Positions 55,201-63,045 of a DNA stretch of 64,000 nt are shown here, in pieces; the first letter of the stretch is position 1, and every line of letters starts with the position of its first letter. This DNA comes from Cardiobacterium hominis. GTDB lineage: Bacteria > Pseudomonadota > Gammaproteobacteria > Cardiobacteriales > Cardiobacteriaceae. Below the pieces are notes generated by a model. The model saw only the letters and a list, made by a program, of their open reading frames with translations, did not search any database and was not told the origin of the DNA. Location: contig NZ_LR134365.1 of assembly GCF_900637305.1 (NCBI RefSeq), positions 2,100,501 through 2,164,500 on the forward strand, written 5' to 3'. A program made the translations under genes and the position numbers.

Positions 55201-55694
55201 CCGCCGCCCAGACTGCCGACGTTGACTTTTGCCCACTCGGCACCGGAGACGGTGCCTGCGCCGTAGAGGCTGTCGGCGGTAACTTCGGTCTGACGAGCGA
55301 GGATGTTGCCGCTGTTGTGGATATCAAGGCGGTCATGCAGTGCTGCGATGTCGATTTTTGCCGGGCTGGAGAGGGTGCCGCTGTTGCTGAGGTTGTCCAC
55401 CCGCACCTGGTAGCCTGCTTCGCCGTAGATGAGGCCGCTGTTCGTGATGTCCGGGGTGTTCAGCGCAAGGTTGCGCGCGATGATGCTGCCGCCGTTGGCA
55501 AGGCGCTTCAGCAGGTTCAGTTCGAGATCCACAGCGCTGATGCGGCCGCCCGTGCTGTGCAGCTCCGGGCTGTTGACGGTGAGTTTTGCTGCCGAGAGCA
55601 GGTTGCCGCTTTCTGATGCAGAAAAGGCAGGAGCAATGATTAGTCTTACTGGAATGAATAAAAACATGCAGGTAACAAAATATAGTTCGCGCAT
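49287..55694 (-). CDS. Hemagglutinin-repeat exoprotein with C-terminal lipase-like toxin, lacking a TPS domain
   Basis: 2135 residues. After a hydrophobic N-terminus (YFVTCMFLFIPVRLIIAPAF) the protein is filamentous-hemagglutinin repeats (GGRISAVDLELN, TNSGLIYGEAG) and then CdiA-like central sequence (LIAGRDMSGENTNGNAKI). The last 200 residues form an alpha/beta-hydrolase: nucleophile elbow LYLGLHSRGTFTG (Ser about 1972), Asp in NNSHDFVGSNIGG (about 2037) and His in SDASAHNCYG (about 2074). It probably cleaves lipids or esters of a target cell. No NPNL/NPAGI TPS domain is present; the start lies two bases after the upstream immunity gene. It looks like the rear part of a larger TpsA split by insertion of another toxin cassette. 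Confidence 0.82.
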   Translation of the reverse strand: MRELYFVTCMFLFIPVRLIIAPAFSASESGNLLSAAKLTVNSPELHSTGGRISAVDLELNLLKRLANGGSIIARNLALNTPDITNSGLIYGEAGYQVRVDNLSNSGTLSSPAKIDIAALHDRLDIHNSGNILARQTEVTADSLYGAGTVSGAEWAKVNVGSLGGGQSVTAGEHLELNVASDVDNHGTLGAAGQADINIPNLNNHGRVLAGEVLNLSTGQLNNAADGLINSSGATNIQAHVIDNLGRLYGDWVNLNASYLKNHGGGAIAAREHLDARINTIDNLRESADGDSPIIKSDGTMTLTGSRLTNAGATLQSAGRMVLNGMEVKNENPFFSTHQVTYQRGQGKKYLRSLDPGSDGKMYELDLFYPKRDIFYSKDPSKTGGITQINHASEITVDVKEERTEVASSTPGQILAGGGIDLNHSNIYNDKSTVTINGVINRNGGDIHNSDKDVNATSQIFYDGNFRNSQQVRNSWKGIGRRLRHGRTDRVDLGTNPRGELHESDAKTDISLPIATLNENQQPELREHNSAASSDVGASDGGLQRIESGGYVTIEGVAQQLPSSKLFNSDANNRDYLVQTDPDYIGGVVADVPTWREPATAQTANGGSSTNSNKTPATGNRFDRVSANLAEHLQNRLNHIEGGLASINPADAPQNGVNFGVDERKIAALAPYTPSGIDPHDLHKRMGDIYAEMENLRRQYALQTGRGELPGEGDPIERYKALLNSGAEIIQRLGLTPGVALTAEQMQQLTGDTVIPVNRTIRLADGSTQQVTTLQLYSKKRAGDIDGRMTHISAEHITGKGGKLENHAIFNARGTNDATFSQVNNQGGTVQARDLHMQSEGDINNTAGTLRGRRSIDIKSGGKITNAATETAAHSTGNDAMRRSEQRLREGQVILDGEGQESEGYLRLHAKGDIEAKAGSIENRNDGSKTILSGANIRFGTQRTDESFTYNGGGESRVGAPARDSLHTRTTRDHGGTIKGKGDIILDAREGKITGRGADIDSSDGHVALFARDGINLKNSWRDSESSYSEYKKGSRFLGSKVSEHYINEKIHGAEAGSITGKTVALIAGRDMSGENTNGNAKITLGGMHVVSDKGTLLKATGDITLNPAAESYHQTSNNYQRKTGVFYSLKTPLTLGIEHRQWDNTQTTHGTGYAPSVVGALDGNVIIDSGGHYQKNGSIVHASRLENLGPVASKAELAAMTPEARQAYWEKRMQAGNVIIRAKSGAESAMIGQHYQDGEQKFKSRGLKIGLQGGMAGYINNGTGYLDQLIGSKNGRTKAMAGILLGREIWDGAKHLQGAIKPSGEGDASQGGLAQGVKVAINYSVSQSKSETHRDWQTVHPSQTTADGSVIMQIRGKGAASTFTSTGSDIGGNESTVFDVEGKKTFRSAQTSQHMRNDNRSWEAHGGIAFDLSKSSSSAAFGVNGGGSIGHGYYQNENTAHRLSHIGTLSGHTDLGEGGTLINGAQVFGKSVTGLTNGLTIISPQGSGKERGQQYQAGGDGTYGYGVSVNPSFSYTRMKGEHRTVNAISGTRTAEAEGREARGTALADNISVTNAAWNAAHAWRSGQSGIYAGKDGYHIENTGTVDLQGGVILSAAEREKNYLKTDHFTYSDVEDFATGKVKSANPGFAASFGRDQTSEADKKLNEKYRTGADGKVHNEEYKQANPNKDNSFVKFGINNSDTHSSDRYAASKILGSNLLGLGREKRNERGYSRAVISDGIFEVGSAEGRQNLATISKFNLDDYQAAHKPVMPVDIQALKNKLNEDIHRRKNMLFDDFAVSGMDAVYRSQAIAEHRMMTFETDANGNPIEDPERRSEIMAEGRSLGKDPEAYFEEAKANGFNVYKLREVKDSERAHLGKATFIDPQSGQPVQKHFVAFNGIFNDLQAAAKYATQNYVATKDKDGNLNQKVYQNIYFVHNPTADSTLGELFVAGYQKMFESGAGGFFGLGNSTIQARDLMKQYGKDDLYLGLHSRGTFTGHNAMNDLLRDPDNIGVLSGTEIKMVGPATHVANADRQYAKLQGNVNNPRHIKIENNSHDFVGSNIGGNPQTMSNKPEDKGFWGVVGDIFGSDASAHNCYGLGNQICIDTGYRKDDVMHPATPINKLKPHKYWDMIYWQNHLLPSVYQPKKNNNGVNP

Positions 55695-55696
55695 CT

Positions 55697-56179
55697 TTAA
55701 GGGGTAGATTCTATTCTAGAAATTATTCTTCCACCTGATGCAATAATTATTTGCTCAAATGCATTTATCCTTTCTGGGATTTCTAAAGATATTAGGTAAA
55801 ATTTGGCTATATTTCCATCTAATTTATATGACCACCATTCCCATGCTCTGTCACGAATAGCATCAATCCAAGAATAAAATTCCCAAGGAAGCTTATTCCA
55901 TAATTCCCTTGGAGTATCGTTTAATATCTTTTGGCATTCTTCTGGAGTCAGTTTTGGAATTTTTTCTTGTATCCATACAGGCATAATGTTGTCCCACGCT
56001 GCGTCATCTGGCCATGAATCGGGATTATATCTTATAATAGTTTTAACAACTTCTAATATTTTTTCTATTTTATTGGTGGCATCTTCTCCCAAATCTGCCT
56101 CAATAATCCAACCATATTTAGCCATCTTTTCATCATGGCTTCTAGAGATGACTCTGTCTAACTCATTGAGTCTAATCAT
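55697..56179 (-). CDS. Candidate immunity protein of the TpsA toxin
   Basis: 160 residues, AT-rich: NELDRVISRSHDEKMAKYGW, IIEADLGEDATNKIEKILEV, RYNPDSWPDDAAWDNIMPVW, ELWNKLPWEFYSWIDAIRDR and EWWSYKLDGNIAKFYLISLE. It is Trp-rich and mostly helical, with no signal peptide, so it is cytoplasmic. It starts 5 bases after the TpsA gene ends (AAAAGG ribosome site) and its stop is 2 bases before the next exoprotein start. Position is the main evidence for an immunity role; I do not recognise a family. Confidence 0.65.
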   Translation of the reverse strand: MIRLNELDRVISRSHDEKMAKYGWIIEADLGEDATNKIEKILEVVKTIIRYNPDSWPDDAAWDNIMPVWIQEKIPKLTPEECQKILNDTPRELWNKLPWEFYSWIDAIRDRAWEWWSYKLDGNIAKFYLISLEIPERINAFEQIIIASGGRIISRIESTP

Positions 56180-56184
56180 TTGTT

Positions 56185-59100
56185 TTACCTTTTCCCTCTG
56201 CCGCCGTTATTGCCTTTTCCACCGTTATTGCCTTTTCCACCGTTATTGCCTTTGCCACCGTTATTGCCTTTGCCACCGTTATTGCCTTTGCCACCGTTAT
56301 TGCCTTTGCCACCGTTATTGCCTTTATTAGTGTTCTGATTAGAGATGTTTTTATGATTTTTTATTACTTTACCACTGCCGGGTACAACAGATTTCTGTAA
56401 ATCATCGAGATAGTTGCTAGGTATCCCATACTGATCAGGATAAGGATCTAGGCTAATGATAGGCTTATTTTTATTAGCGCGATGCATTGATTCAGGAACT
56501 GCATCCTGTCTTATTTTCTCTAAGAAATCCTCTGAAGATTTGAATGTTTTTATACTAGGGCTTTCCATTCCACCTTTAACTCTCTTATTAAAAAATTGGT
56601 AAGCTCTTTCCTTATCTCCAAAATTAAGCCATGTAACTTTTCCATCATTTTTGAAACTAACATCACCATCTTCTGCAATATAAACTTTCTCATTCGGTTT
56701 ACCTTCAACTCGATAAACATCAACAGTTTTGTTATCCGTAGGTAAATCATGTTTACTCAACGCTTTTTTTGCGGCGTCATCGGTAATATCAGCAACTGAT
56801 TCGACTTTTTTGATATCTTTAGCAAAGCTTATTTTTTTCGCTCCTTTGTGTATTTTGTAAGCTATATTTATTCCATCTCCTATGCCAGGAATCAGGCCTA
56901 TGGCCGCAAACGTATAATCAAAAAAGGTTTCTGCTTCGTAAAAAGCTTTGACATCTCCAACAATAGGAGTGCTATCAACAGCAAGTTCACCGGCGATTAA
57001 AGCAATATTTTTAGCCCGTTCTGCTTCCTCTGGCGCAAGATGAGCTTTTTCTTGGTCGCTATGGAACTGCTGCGTAAATGCTGCGCCGCTATTTGGGCCG
57101 TAAAGATCATCGATCCGTGCCACCAAAGAAGCAACTGTGTTTTGTGGCTCGTTTGGCTTCTGTGCCTCCATCGAGGTGTACTTACGGTTGATGGCTTCTG
57201 CTTCCAGATCTGCCGCTTTCGGCGGTTTCGGTGCCGGAGGGCGATAGTTCGATTCCTGCGGTTCCATTGATGAGTATTTACCGCCGTGGTCATCGTCGTA
57301 GTTTTTGTATTTTGAACGCCATGGTGTGCCGCCATACGAATAGCCATATGAAGACGATGAATAGGTCGGCGTCGGCAGCGGGATGATTTTCGGCGGTGGT
57401 GCGGTAATTTTGCTGACGTTGACGGTTCCGGTCGTCGCTTTTTCGTATTCATCGCTGACTTCGAGGTTAATAGCCCCCATCGCCAGCAGTTTGCCGTAGT
57501 TGTTCAGTTTGTCGCTGACGTTGATGTAGCCGTCTTCGTGGCTTGCGCTGCTAACCGGCATTTGCAGAGTACTGGTGGTTGCGCCGTCCGGTTTGCCGAG
57601 ATTGTCGAGGATTTTCGCGCCGTGGTCGTTGCGCAGTCTGGCCGTCTTGATGTTGAGTTTGCCCAGGCCGAGTTGCAAGATGCTGCCGTGGTTGTTCAGG
57701 GTTTTGCTGTCAATGGCAAGCACGCCGCCAAGCAGGATACCGTGGTTATTGAGTTCAGGGGCGTTAAGGCGTAGGCGCCCGCCGGTGAGGATTTGGCCGT
57801 GGTTGTCGAGTTGAGGGCTGTCCAGGTGGATGTTGCCGCCGTAGAGCAGGCCGCCACTTTGGTTGTCGGTGCGTGCTGTGGTGATGTGTAGTGCGTTGTC
57901 GCCGATGATTTTGCCGCTGTTGGCGAGTGTGCCGCCGTTGATGGCGAGTTGTGGCGCACGCAGTTCGCCCTGGTTGCCAGTCTGGCTGCTGTTAAGTTCA
58001 AGGCGTCCCTCGCTGGTAATTTTGCCGTTCCGCCCGTTGTTGATGCGCGGGCTTTCGATACGGTAGTCGCTGCGGCCCAGGATTTGTCCGTCGTTGCTGA
58101 TGTAATCGCGGTAGTGGAATGTTTCTATACGGTCAGCGGTGAGGGTGCCGTAGTTGTTGAGGCGGTTGCCTCGCAGGAAGGCGCTGGCGGCTTCGATGCT
58201 CCCGTGATTCACCGCGGTATTCAGCTCAAAACGCAGGTTTTGTTTGGCGAGAATGCGGCCGTGGTTGTGCAAGGTGTCGCCGTCGGCAATCACTTGCCCG
58301 CCAAAGAGCAGGCCGTCCGCCTGGTTGTCGGTGCTTTTTTGGCTGAGTTGCAGGGTGTTCTCGCCGGTGACGTTGCCGCTGTTGGTCAGTTTGCCGTCGC
58401 CGCTGATGACCAGCGTGCTGGCGCGCAGTTCACCGCGGTTATCAATCTGGCTGTCGGCAATCTCCAGGCGGCCTGCACCTAGGATTTTGGCATCCTGGCC
58501 GTTAATCAGCCGCGGGGTATCTATGCGGTAGTCGGCGCGGCCAAAGATTTGTCCTTGGTTGTTAACGCTGCCGCTGTACTGGAATTTGTCAAAGCGGTCG
58601 GCAATCAGTGCACCGTAGTTGTTGAGCTGGCTGCCTTGCAGCCAGGCGCTTTGTGCCTGCAGGTGGCCGTGGTTGTCGAGGGTGCCCAGTTCGCTGTGCA
58701 GTTCGGCGACCTGGATATGACCATCGTTGCGGAACTGTTCGCCGGTTTCCAGGCGGATGCCGCCGGCGGCACCGATGCGGCCGCTGTTATCCAGTTTGCC
58801 GTTGACGGCGATGTGTCCGGGGGCACTGGTCCCGCTGCCGCCTGCTGGCGCGCTGCCGGCCTTGGCGGCAAGCGCGGCACCGGCATCGTGGCTATCGGTC
58901 GTGGCGGTTTTGTCTTTCTCCGCTGGGGCGGTGCCGATAATGCCGTCTTTTTGGTTGTGCAGGTTTTTTGCTTTGACGGTGAGGATGCCGCGCCCGGTTT
59001 GTTCGATGGTGCCGGGGTTGTTCAGGTCAACGGTATCAATGGCGAGCGCGCCGCCTTGCAGGTTGCCGCGGTTGTTGAGGCGTTGTGCTTCAAGTTCCAG

Positions 59101-61239
59101 TACGTTGTTGGCGAAGAGGCGGCCATCGTTGTCAATGATTGGGCTTTTGACGCTCAGGGTTTTGCCGCTGCCGATGGTCGAGCCTGCCGGGTTTTCAAAG
59201 TGGGCAACACTGAAGCGCAGGTCGTCGCCAGAGTAGAAGACGCCGTTTTTGTTGTTCAGTTTCTGGATGTCGAGGCGGGTGATGTGTTCGGCGGCAAAGA
59301 GGCCGCTTTCGTTGTCAAGGGTGGTCGCTTGCACTGAAGCGGTTTGGCTGCGGATTTTGCCTTCGCGGTTGTCCAGGGTTTCGCCCTGGTAGTTGAGGCT
59401 TTTTAGGGTCATGTCGCCGCGGTTGGTGAAGGTGCCCGCGACGTTGAGGTCCACCCCGCCACTCTGGCTGATGCTGCCACTGTTTGTGATGTGGCTGAAG
59501 TTGAGGCTGCTGCTACCTGCGCTGTTGTCGCTGCTTGAGGTGGTTGCTGCGCTACTGCCACCGGTTTGTTTGCGGGTAGCGGTTTTGTTTTGTGCGCCGT
59601 CTGTATCGCTGTTGTCCGGTGCGCTGCCGCCAGCGCTGTTGCCAACGTGGCCGTAGTTGTTCCAGTCGGCGGTCCAGATTTGCATGCTGCCGCTGCCAGT
59701 GCCGATGATTTGTCCGCTGTTGTTCAGGCTGTCGCCACGCAGGTAGAGTGAGGGCGCCATCAGCACGCCGCTGTTGTCCATTTCATGGGTCGCGGCGTCT
59801 ATGTGTTTGCTGGCGCTGAAGTGGCCGCTATTGTCGAGTTTGTTGCCACGGATGCTCGCCGTCTCTGCCTGGATGCGGCCGCTGTTGTGTGTCTCGCCGT
59901 CTTTGACTTGCAGAGCACCGACGTCCAATTGGCCGCGGTTGTTGAGGTTTTCTGCAACTTGCAGGTGCAGCTCGCTGCCACTACTGATTTGTCCGCGGTT
60001 GTCCAGCCCTTCTTTGAGGTGGATGTGGCCGTCTTTGCCGCGGCTTTTGGCGGTGGTTTTTGTGCCTGCCGTGTCGTTGCCGGTTTGTGCTTTGGGGTTT
60101 TCCGGAACGTGGTTGCGGCGGATGCTGCCCGCGTTGTCGAGGGTTTTGGCGCTCACTTGCAGGGTACCGCTGCCCTGGCTGATGCGACCGTGGTTATCAA
60201 GGCTGTGCGCATCCAGTTCGAGTTGGTCGCTGTCAATGCTGCCACGGTTGATAAGTTTGCCGTCGGCACTGATTTGCAGTTGTTGTGCCTGCACCGCGCC
60301 GGCATGGTTGACACCGACACCCTGGTCAGTGCTAATCAGGCGGATGCTGCTGCCATACATGCCGCCGAGTTGGCCGGTATCAATAGCGGTATTGGCGCTA
60401 CCTGTGCTGCTGCCGCCTTTGCCGCTGATTTTGCCGTCACTGGCGACGTGGTTGCTGCCGGTAATGACGTCCAGCGGACGGTCACCTGCCTGCACCGGAC
60501 CGTCAATTTTGCTCGCCTTGGCGATGATGGCAGCGTAGTCGCTGTTGCGCACGTCCAAACCGCGTTCGCCGATGTGGACGGTGCCGCGTTCGACGTTAAC
60601 GCCGTTGAAGGTACCGTTTTCCAGCTGCGGGCTGCCGGTGGTCAGCCAGGTTTTGCCCGCGTTGATGAAGCCGCTGCCGTTGACGCTGATACCTGCCGGG
60701 TTAGCGAGGATGACGTCGGCTTTTTGTCCGGCGACTTCGATTTGTCCGCGCAGTTGTGAGGGATTGCTGCTGTTGACCTGGTTGACGATGACTTGCGCCT
60801 CGCCCTTGATCAGGTTCGGGTTGCCGCTGACCCAGCCGCCTGTGTGGGTGGGCGCGCCTTTGCGGCTGTTGTTGAGCAGCGCGCCTTCTTGGCCGACGTC
60901 AAACTGACGGTATTCGTTGACGGAGACACCGGCCGCGCTTGGTGTCTGGATATCCACCTGCGGTAGTTGTTCGGTGCTGAGCAGCACTTGCGGCTGGTGT
61001 TCGCGCGGCGCCTGTGGATCGGCGACGATTTGCGCTTGCGCCAGCGGTAGGATGAGCAAGCTGCCCGTGGCAAGGGCAATGCGCCAGACGGGTTGGCGCA
61101 GGGCGCAGCAGCGGTCTGCAACGGGATGGGTGGTGATGTTGCCGCGCCCGGCTTTGCCTTCGCCGCGGGCATGTTCGGCGACGACGATGATGCGTTGCAG
61201 GGTTTTGCTGTAAATGGTTTTGTAGCAGTAACGGTTCAT
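56185..61239 (-). CDS. TpsA exoprotein (CdiA/FhaB type) with TPS domain and C-terminal toxin-like module
   Basis: 1684 residues. An extended signal peptide region (NRYCYKTIYSKTLQRIIVVA) leads to cleavage near residue 69 (AQA). The TPS secretion domain shows GNPNLIKGEAQVIVNQVN (NPNL at 140) and ANPAGISVNGSGFINAGK (NPAGI at 180). Long beta-helical hemagglutinin repeats follow (LNNHGSILQLGLGKLNI, LDNHGQILTGGRLRL). From about 1250 on comes a Ser/Tyr/Pro linker, a pre-toxin segment (VDSTPIVGDVKAFYEAET) and a toxin-like domain (VDVYRVEGKPNEKVYIAEDG, QYGIPSNYLDDLQKSVVPGS), ending in KGNNGG repeats. Secreted by the TpsB encoded 36 bases upstream. Toxin activity is unidentified. Confidence 0.9.
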   Translation of the reverse strand: MNRYCYKTIYSKTLQRIIVVAEHARGEGKAGRGNITTHPVADRCCALRQPVWRIALATGSLLILPLAQAQIVADPQAPREHQPQVLLSTEQLPQVDIQTPSAAGVSVNEYRQFDVGQEGALLNNSRKGAPTHTGGWVSGNPNLIKGEAQVIVNQVNSSNPSQLRGQIEVAGQKADVILANPAGISVNGSGFINAGKTWLTTGSPQLENGTFNGVNVERGTVHIGERGLDVRNSDYAAIIAKASKIDGPVQAGDRPLDVITGSNHVASDGKISGKGGSSTGSANTAIDTGQLGGMYGSSIRLISTDQGVGVNHAGAVQAQQLQISADGKLINRGSIDSDQLELDAHSLDNHGRISQGSGTLQVSAKTLDNAGSIRRNHVPENPKAQTGNDTAGTKTTAKSRGKDGHIHLKEGLDNRGQISSGSELHLQVAENLNNRGQLDVGALQVKDGETHNSGRIQAETASIRGNKLDNSGHFSASKHIDAATHEMDNSGVLMAPSLYLRGDSLNNSGQIIGTGSGSMQIWTADWNNYGHVGNSAGGSAPDNSDTDGAQNKTATRKQTGGSSAATTSSSDNSAGSSSLNFSHITNSGSISQSGGVDLNVAGTFTNRGDMTLKSLNYQGETLDNREGKIRSQTASVQATTLDNESGLFAAEHITRLDIQKLNNKNGVFYSGDDLRFSVAHFENPAGSTIGSGKTLSVKSPIIDNDGRLFANNVLELEAQRLNNRGNLQGGALAIDTVDLNNPGTIEQTGRGILTVKAKNLHNQKDGIIGTAPAEKDKTATTDSHDAGAALAAKAGSAPAGGSGTSAPGHIAVNGKLDNSGRIGAAGGIRLETGEQFRNDGHIQVAELHSELGTLDNHGHLQAQSAWLQGSQLNNYGALIADRFDKFQYSGSVNNQGQIFGRADYRIDTPRLINGQDAKILGAGRLEIADSQIDNRGELRASTLVISGDGKLTNSGNVTGENTLQLSQKSTDNQADGLLFGGQVIADGDTLHNHGRILAKQNLRFELNTAVNHGSIEAASAFLRGNRLNNYGTLTADRIETFHYRDYISNDGQILGRSDYRIESPRINNGRNGKITSEGRLELNSSQTGNQGELRAPQLAINGGTLANSGKIIGDNALHITTARTDNQSGGLLYGGNIHLDSPQLDNHGQILTGGRLRLNAPELNNHGILLGGVLAIDSKTLNNHGSILQLGLGKLNIKTARLRNDHGAKILDNLGKPDGATTSTLQMPVSSASHEDGYINVSDKLNNYGKLLAMGAINLEVSDEYEKATTGTVNVSKITAPPPKIIPLPTPTYSSSSYGYSYGGTPWRSKYKNYDDDHGGKYSSMEPQESNYRPPAPKPPKAADLEAEAINRKYTSMEAQKPNEPQNTVASLVARIDDLYGPNSGAAFTQQFHSDQEKAHLAPEEAERAKNIALIAGELAVDSTPIVGDVKAFYEAETFFDYTFAAIGLIPGIGDGINIAYKIHKGAKKISFAKDIKKVESVADITDDAAKKALSKHDLPTDNKTVDVYRVEGKPNEKVYIAEDGDVSFKNDGKVTWLNFGDKERAYQFFNKRVKGGMESPSIKTFKSSEDFLEKIRQDAVPESMHRANKNKPIISLDPYPDQYGIPSNYLDDLQKSVVPGSGKVIKNHKNISNQNTNKGNNGGKGNNGGKGNNGGKGNNGGKGNNGGKGNNGGKGNNGGRGKR
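56201..56326. repeat. Seven tandem 18-bp units coding a KGNNGG tail
   Basis: Seven consecutive units of the type ccaccgttattgcctttg, differing by one or two bases, encode the hexapeptide GKGNNG repeated at the end of the TpsA protein. Because 18 is a multiple of three, copy-number change lengthens or shortens the tail without frameshift. It follows the toxin-like domain, an unusual place for such a tail. Confidence 0.92.
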
Positions 61240-61275
61240 GGTAGTTCTCTATCTATATGTATCTGCGGTGGTTGT

Positions 61276-63045
61276 TCAGAAGCTGTAACCGAACTGGAAG
61301 CCGGTCACGAAGCGGTCGGCATTCATGCCTTGTGGTTGGCGCACAGGGGTGCCGACGAAGAGGTCGTAGTTCCAGCGACCATGCCAGTTGTGTTGTCCCT
61401 TGATGCCGAGTGCGCTGCCGATGATGTGTTTGCCAGGAAGGTTGCGAGCGGAAGGCCCGGCAACGCTGCCGCCATCCAGCGCCAGATAGAGACTGTGTTG
61501 TGGCTGGAAGTGCCATTGCAGGTCGTTGCGCAGGTACCAGCCGCGGTCGCCAGAGAGGGTGATCTCGCCGTTAAAACCACGCACGTTGTAGCGCCCACCG
61601 ATACTGATACGGTCTACCGGGGTTAGGCGGTTTGCTGTCCATTGACCGTGCAGGCGGCTGTTCCAGGCAAAGGCCTGTTTGCCGAGGGTGAAGTTTTTCT
61701 GCCAGTTGATGTCGGCACTCCAGATGCCAAAGCGTGCCGTGCCTTCACCCAGCGCGGTTTCCGGGGCGGGCAACGAGGAGAAGATGCCGGTGCCTTTTTT
61801 GTATTGCAGCTGGCTATAGAGGCTGGCGTCATCAAAGTAAACAGTGTGTTCCAGTCCCGCCTGCCAGCCGCCCTGACGACGGCGTTGTACGGTTATCTCG
61901 GCGTCATCAACGTAGCTTTTATTGGTCTTTTGCCAAAGGCCAACGCTGGCATCGAGTTTGCTGCGGGCACTGCGGTAGAGGGTTCGCGAGACGCCCGCCT
62001 GTTCCTGGGTACTGGTGCCGCGGTAGTGATAAGTACGGGTTTGTCCGGCGACAGCCTGGTCGTAGTAGTAACGACTGGCGCTGAGATCAAAAGACCAGTA
62101 GCCAAGCGGTACGCTGTAGTTGGCGCTGTAGTTGTCGGTGCGCCCGCGGCCGCTGTGCCCGCTCAGGCTGGTACGGCGCTGGCCAGGGGTGAGGTTGCGA
62201 CTGTAGTTGAGGTTGAGGCTGTCGCTTAAGCGCAGCGGATTGTCCACGGCAAGACCAATGGTGCCGAGGTACTTGCCGGTCGCCTTGCTGCCGCTGTCAT
62301 CAAGCGAGAAATTGAAGCGGTACCAGCGGGATTGTTGCCAGCGGATACGCAGGTCGCTGCGCCCTTCGTCCGCGCCGGGGGCAATGTCAATCTCGGCCTG
62401 CACACTCGGCAGGCGGCGTAGGTTTTCCAGCCCCTGTTCTATGTCGCGCAGCGAGAGTTTCTCACCCGTGCTGACCGGTACGGTACTGGCGAAAAACGGG
62501 GCGCGTTGCCCGGCACTTTCTGGTGCAAGGCTAACCGTTCCGGCATAGCCCGGCAGAATGGTGAAGGTCAACTCGCCACGGTTGAGATCCTGTTCTGGCA
62601 CAAAAACGCGGGCAGTAATCCAGCCCGCGTCAATGATGGCGTTTTGTGTCAGCTTCGCCAGCTGTTCGATATTGGCGCCGCTCAGGCAGGCGCTTTTACC
62701 GTTCTTTTGTTGGATGCTTAAGGTGCTGTCGCCGACACGTTTACCGCGCAGTTTGAGCTGCGGTAGGGATTTGGCAACATAGCGACGGAAAAAAGCAGCC
62801 TCTTGGCTGTCAATGTGCAGGGTATGAATGTTCAGGCAACGACCAGGATCGGCGACGGTAGCAGCTGGCGGGGTTTGCGGGGCAAGATCACTCGGCCGGA
62901 ATCCCAGTGGCGCCTGCTTGCGCTCAAGCTCGGCCTGACGGGCTTCGGCTTGTTGTTGTAATTGCGAGAGGGGAACGGGTTGCTGTTGCGCAAAGAGGGC
63001 GCTGCTGGCAAAAAGCAGCAGCCAAAGGGAATGGCGGGGCGGCAT
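61276..63045 (-). CDS. TpsB/FhaC-type outer-membrane transporter
   Basis: 589 residues. Signal peptide (SLWLLLFASSALFA), then a Gln-rich plug helix (QLQQQAEARQAELERKQ), two POTRA domains (CLNIHTLHIDSQEAAFFRRY; TFTILPGYAGTVSLAPE and QGLENLRRLPSVQAEIDIAP) and a 16-strand beta-barrel. The VRGF motif of loop 6 is in SIGGRYNVRGFNGE (488-491), and it ends in FQFGYSF with a terminal Phe. It moves the TpsA protein across the outer membrane. Ribosome site GGGAGGAAAC. It heads the operon; the TpsA gene starts 36 bases after its stop. Confidence 0.95.
   Translation of the reverse strand: MPPRHSLWLLLFASSALFAQQQPVPLSQLQQQAEARQAELERKQAPLGFRPSDLAPQTPPAATVADPGRCLNIHTLHIDSQEAAFFRRYVAKSLPQLKLRGKRVGDSTLSIQQKNGKSACLSGANIEQLAKLTQNAIIDAGWITARVFVPEQDLNRGELTFTILPGYAGTVSLAPESAGQRAPFFASTVPVSTGEKLSLRDIEQGLENLRRLPSVQAEIDIAPGADEGRSDLRIRWQQSRWYRFNFSLDDSGSKATGKYLGTIGLAVDNPLRLSDSLNLNYSRNLTPGQRRTSLSGHSGRGRTDNYSANYSVPLGYWSFDLSASRYYYDQAVAGQTRTYHYRGTSTQEQAGVSRTLYRSARSKLDASVGLWQKTNKSYVDDAEITVQRRRQGGWQAGLEHTVYFDDASLYSQLQYKKGTGIFSSLPAPETALGEGTARFGIWSADINWQKNFTLGKQAFAWNSRLHGQWTANRLTPVDRISIGGRYNVRGFNGEITLSGDRGWYLRNDLQWHFQPQHSLYLALDGGSVAGPSARNLPGKHIIGSALGIKGQHNWHGRWNYDLFVGTPVRQPQGMNADRFVTGFQFGYSF

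Noticed and set aside
56201..56326. Regular short repeats that might look like a CRISPR array
   Set aside because: They are head-to-tail 18-bp units with no spacers and lie in frame within a protein gene.
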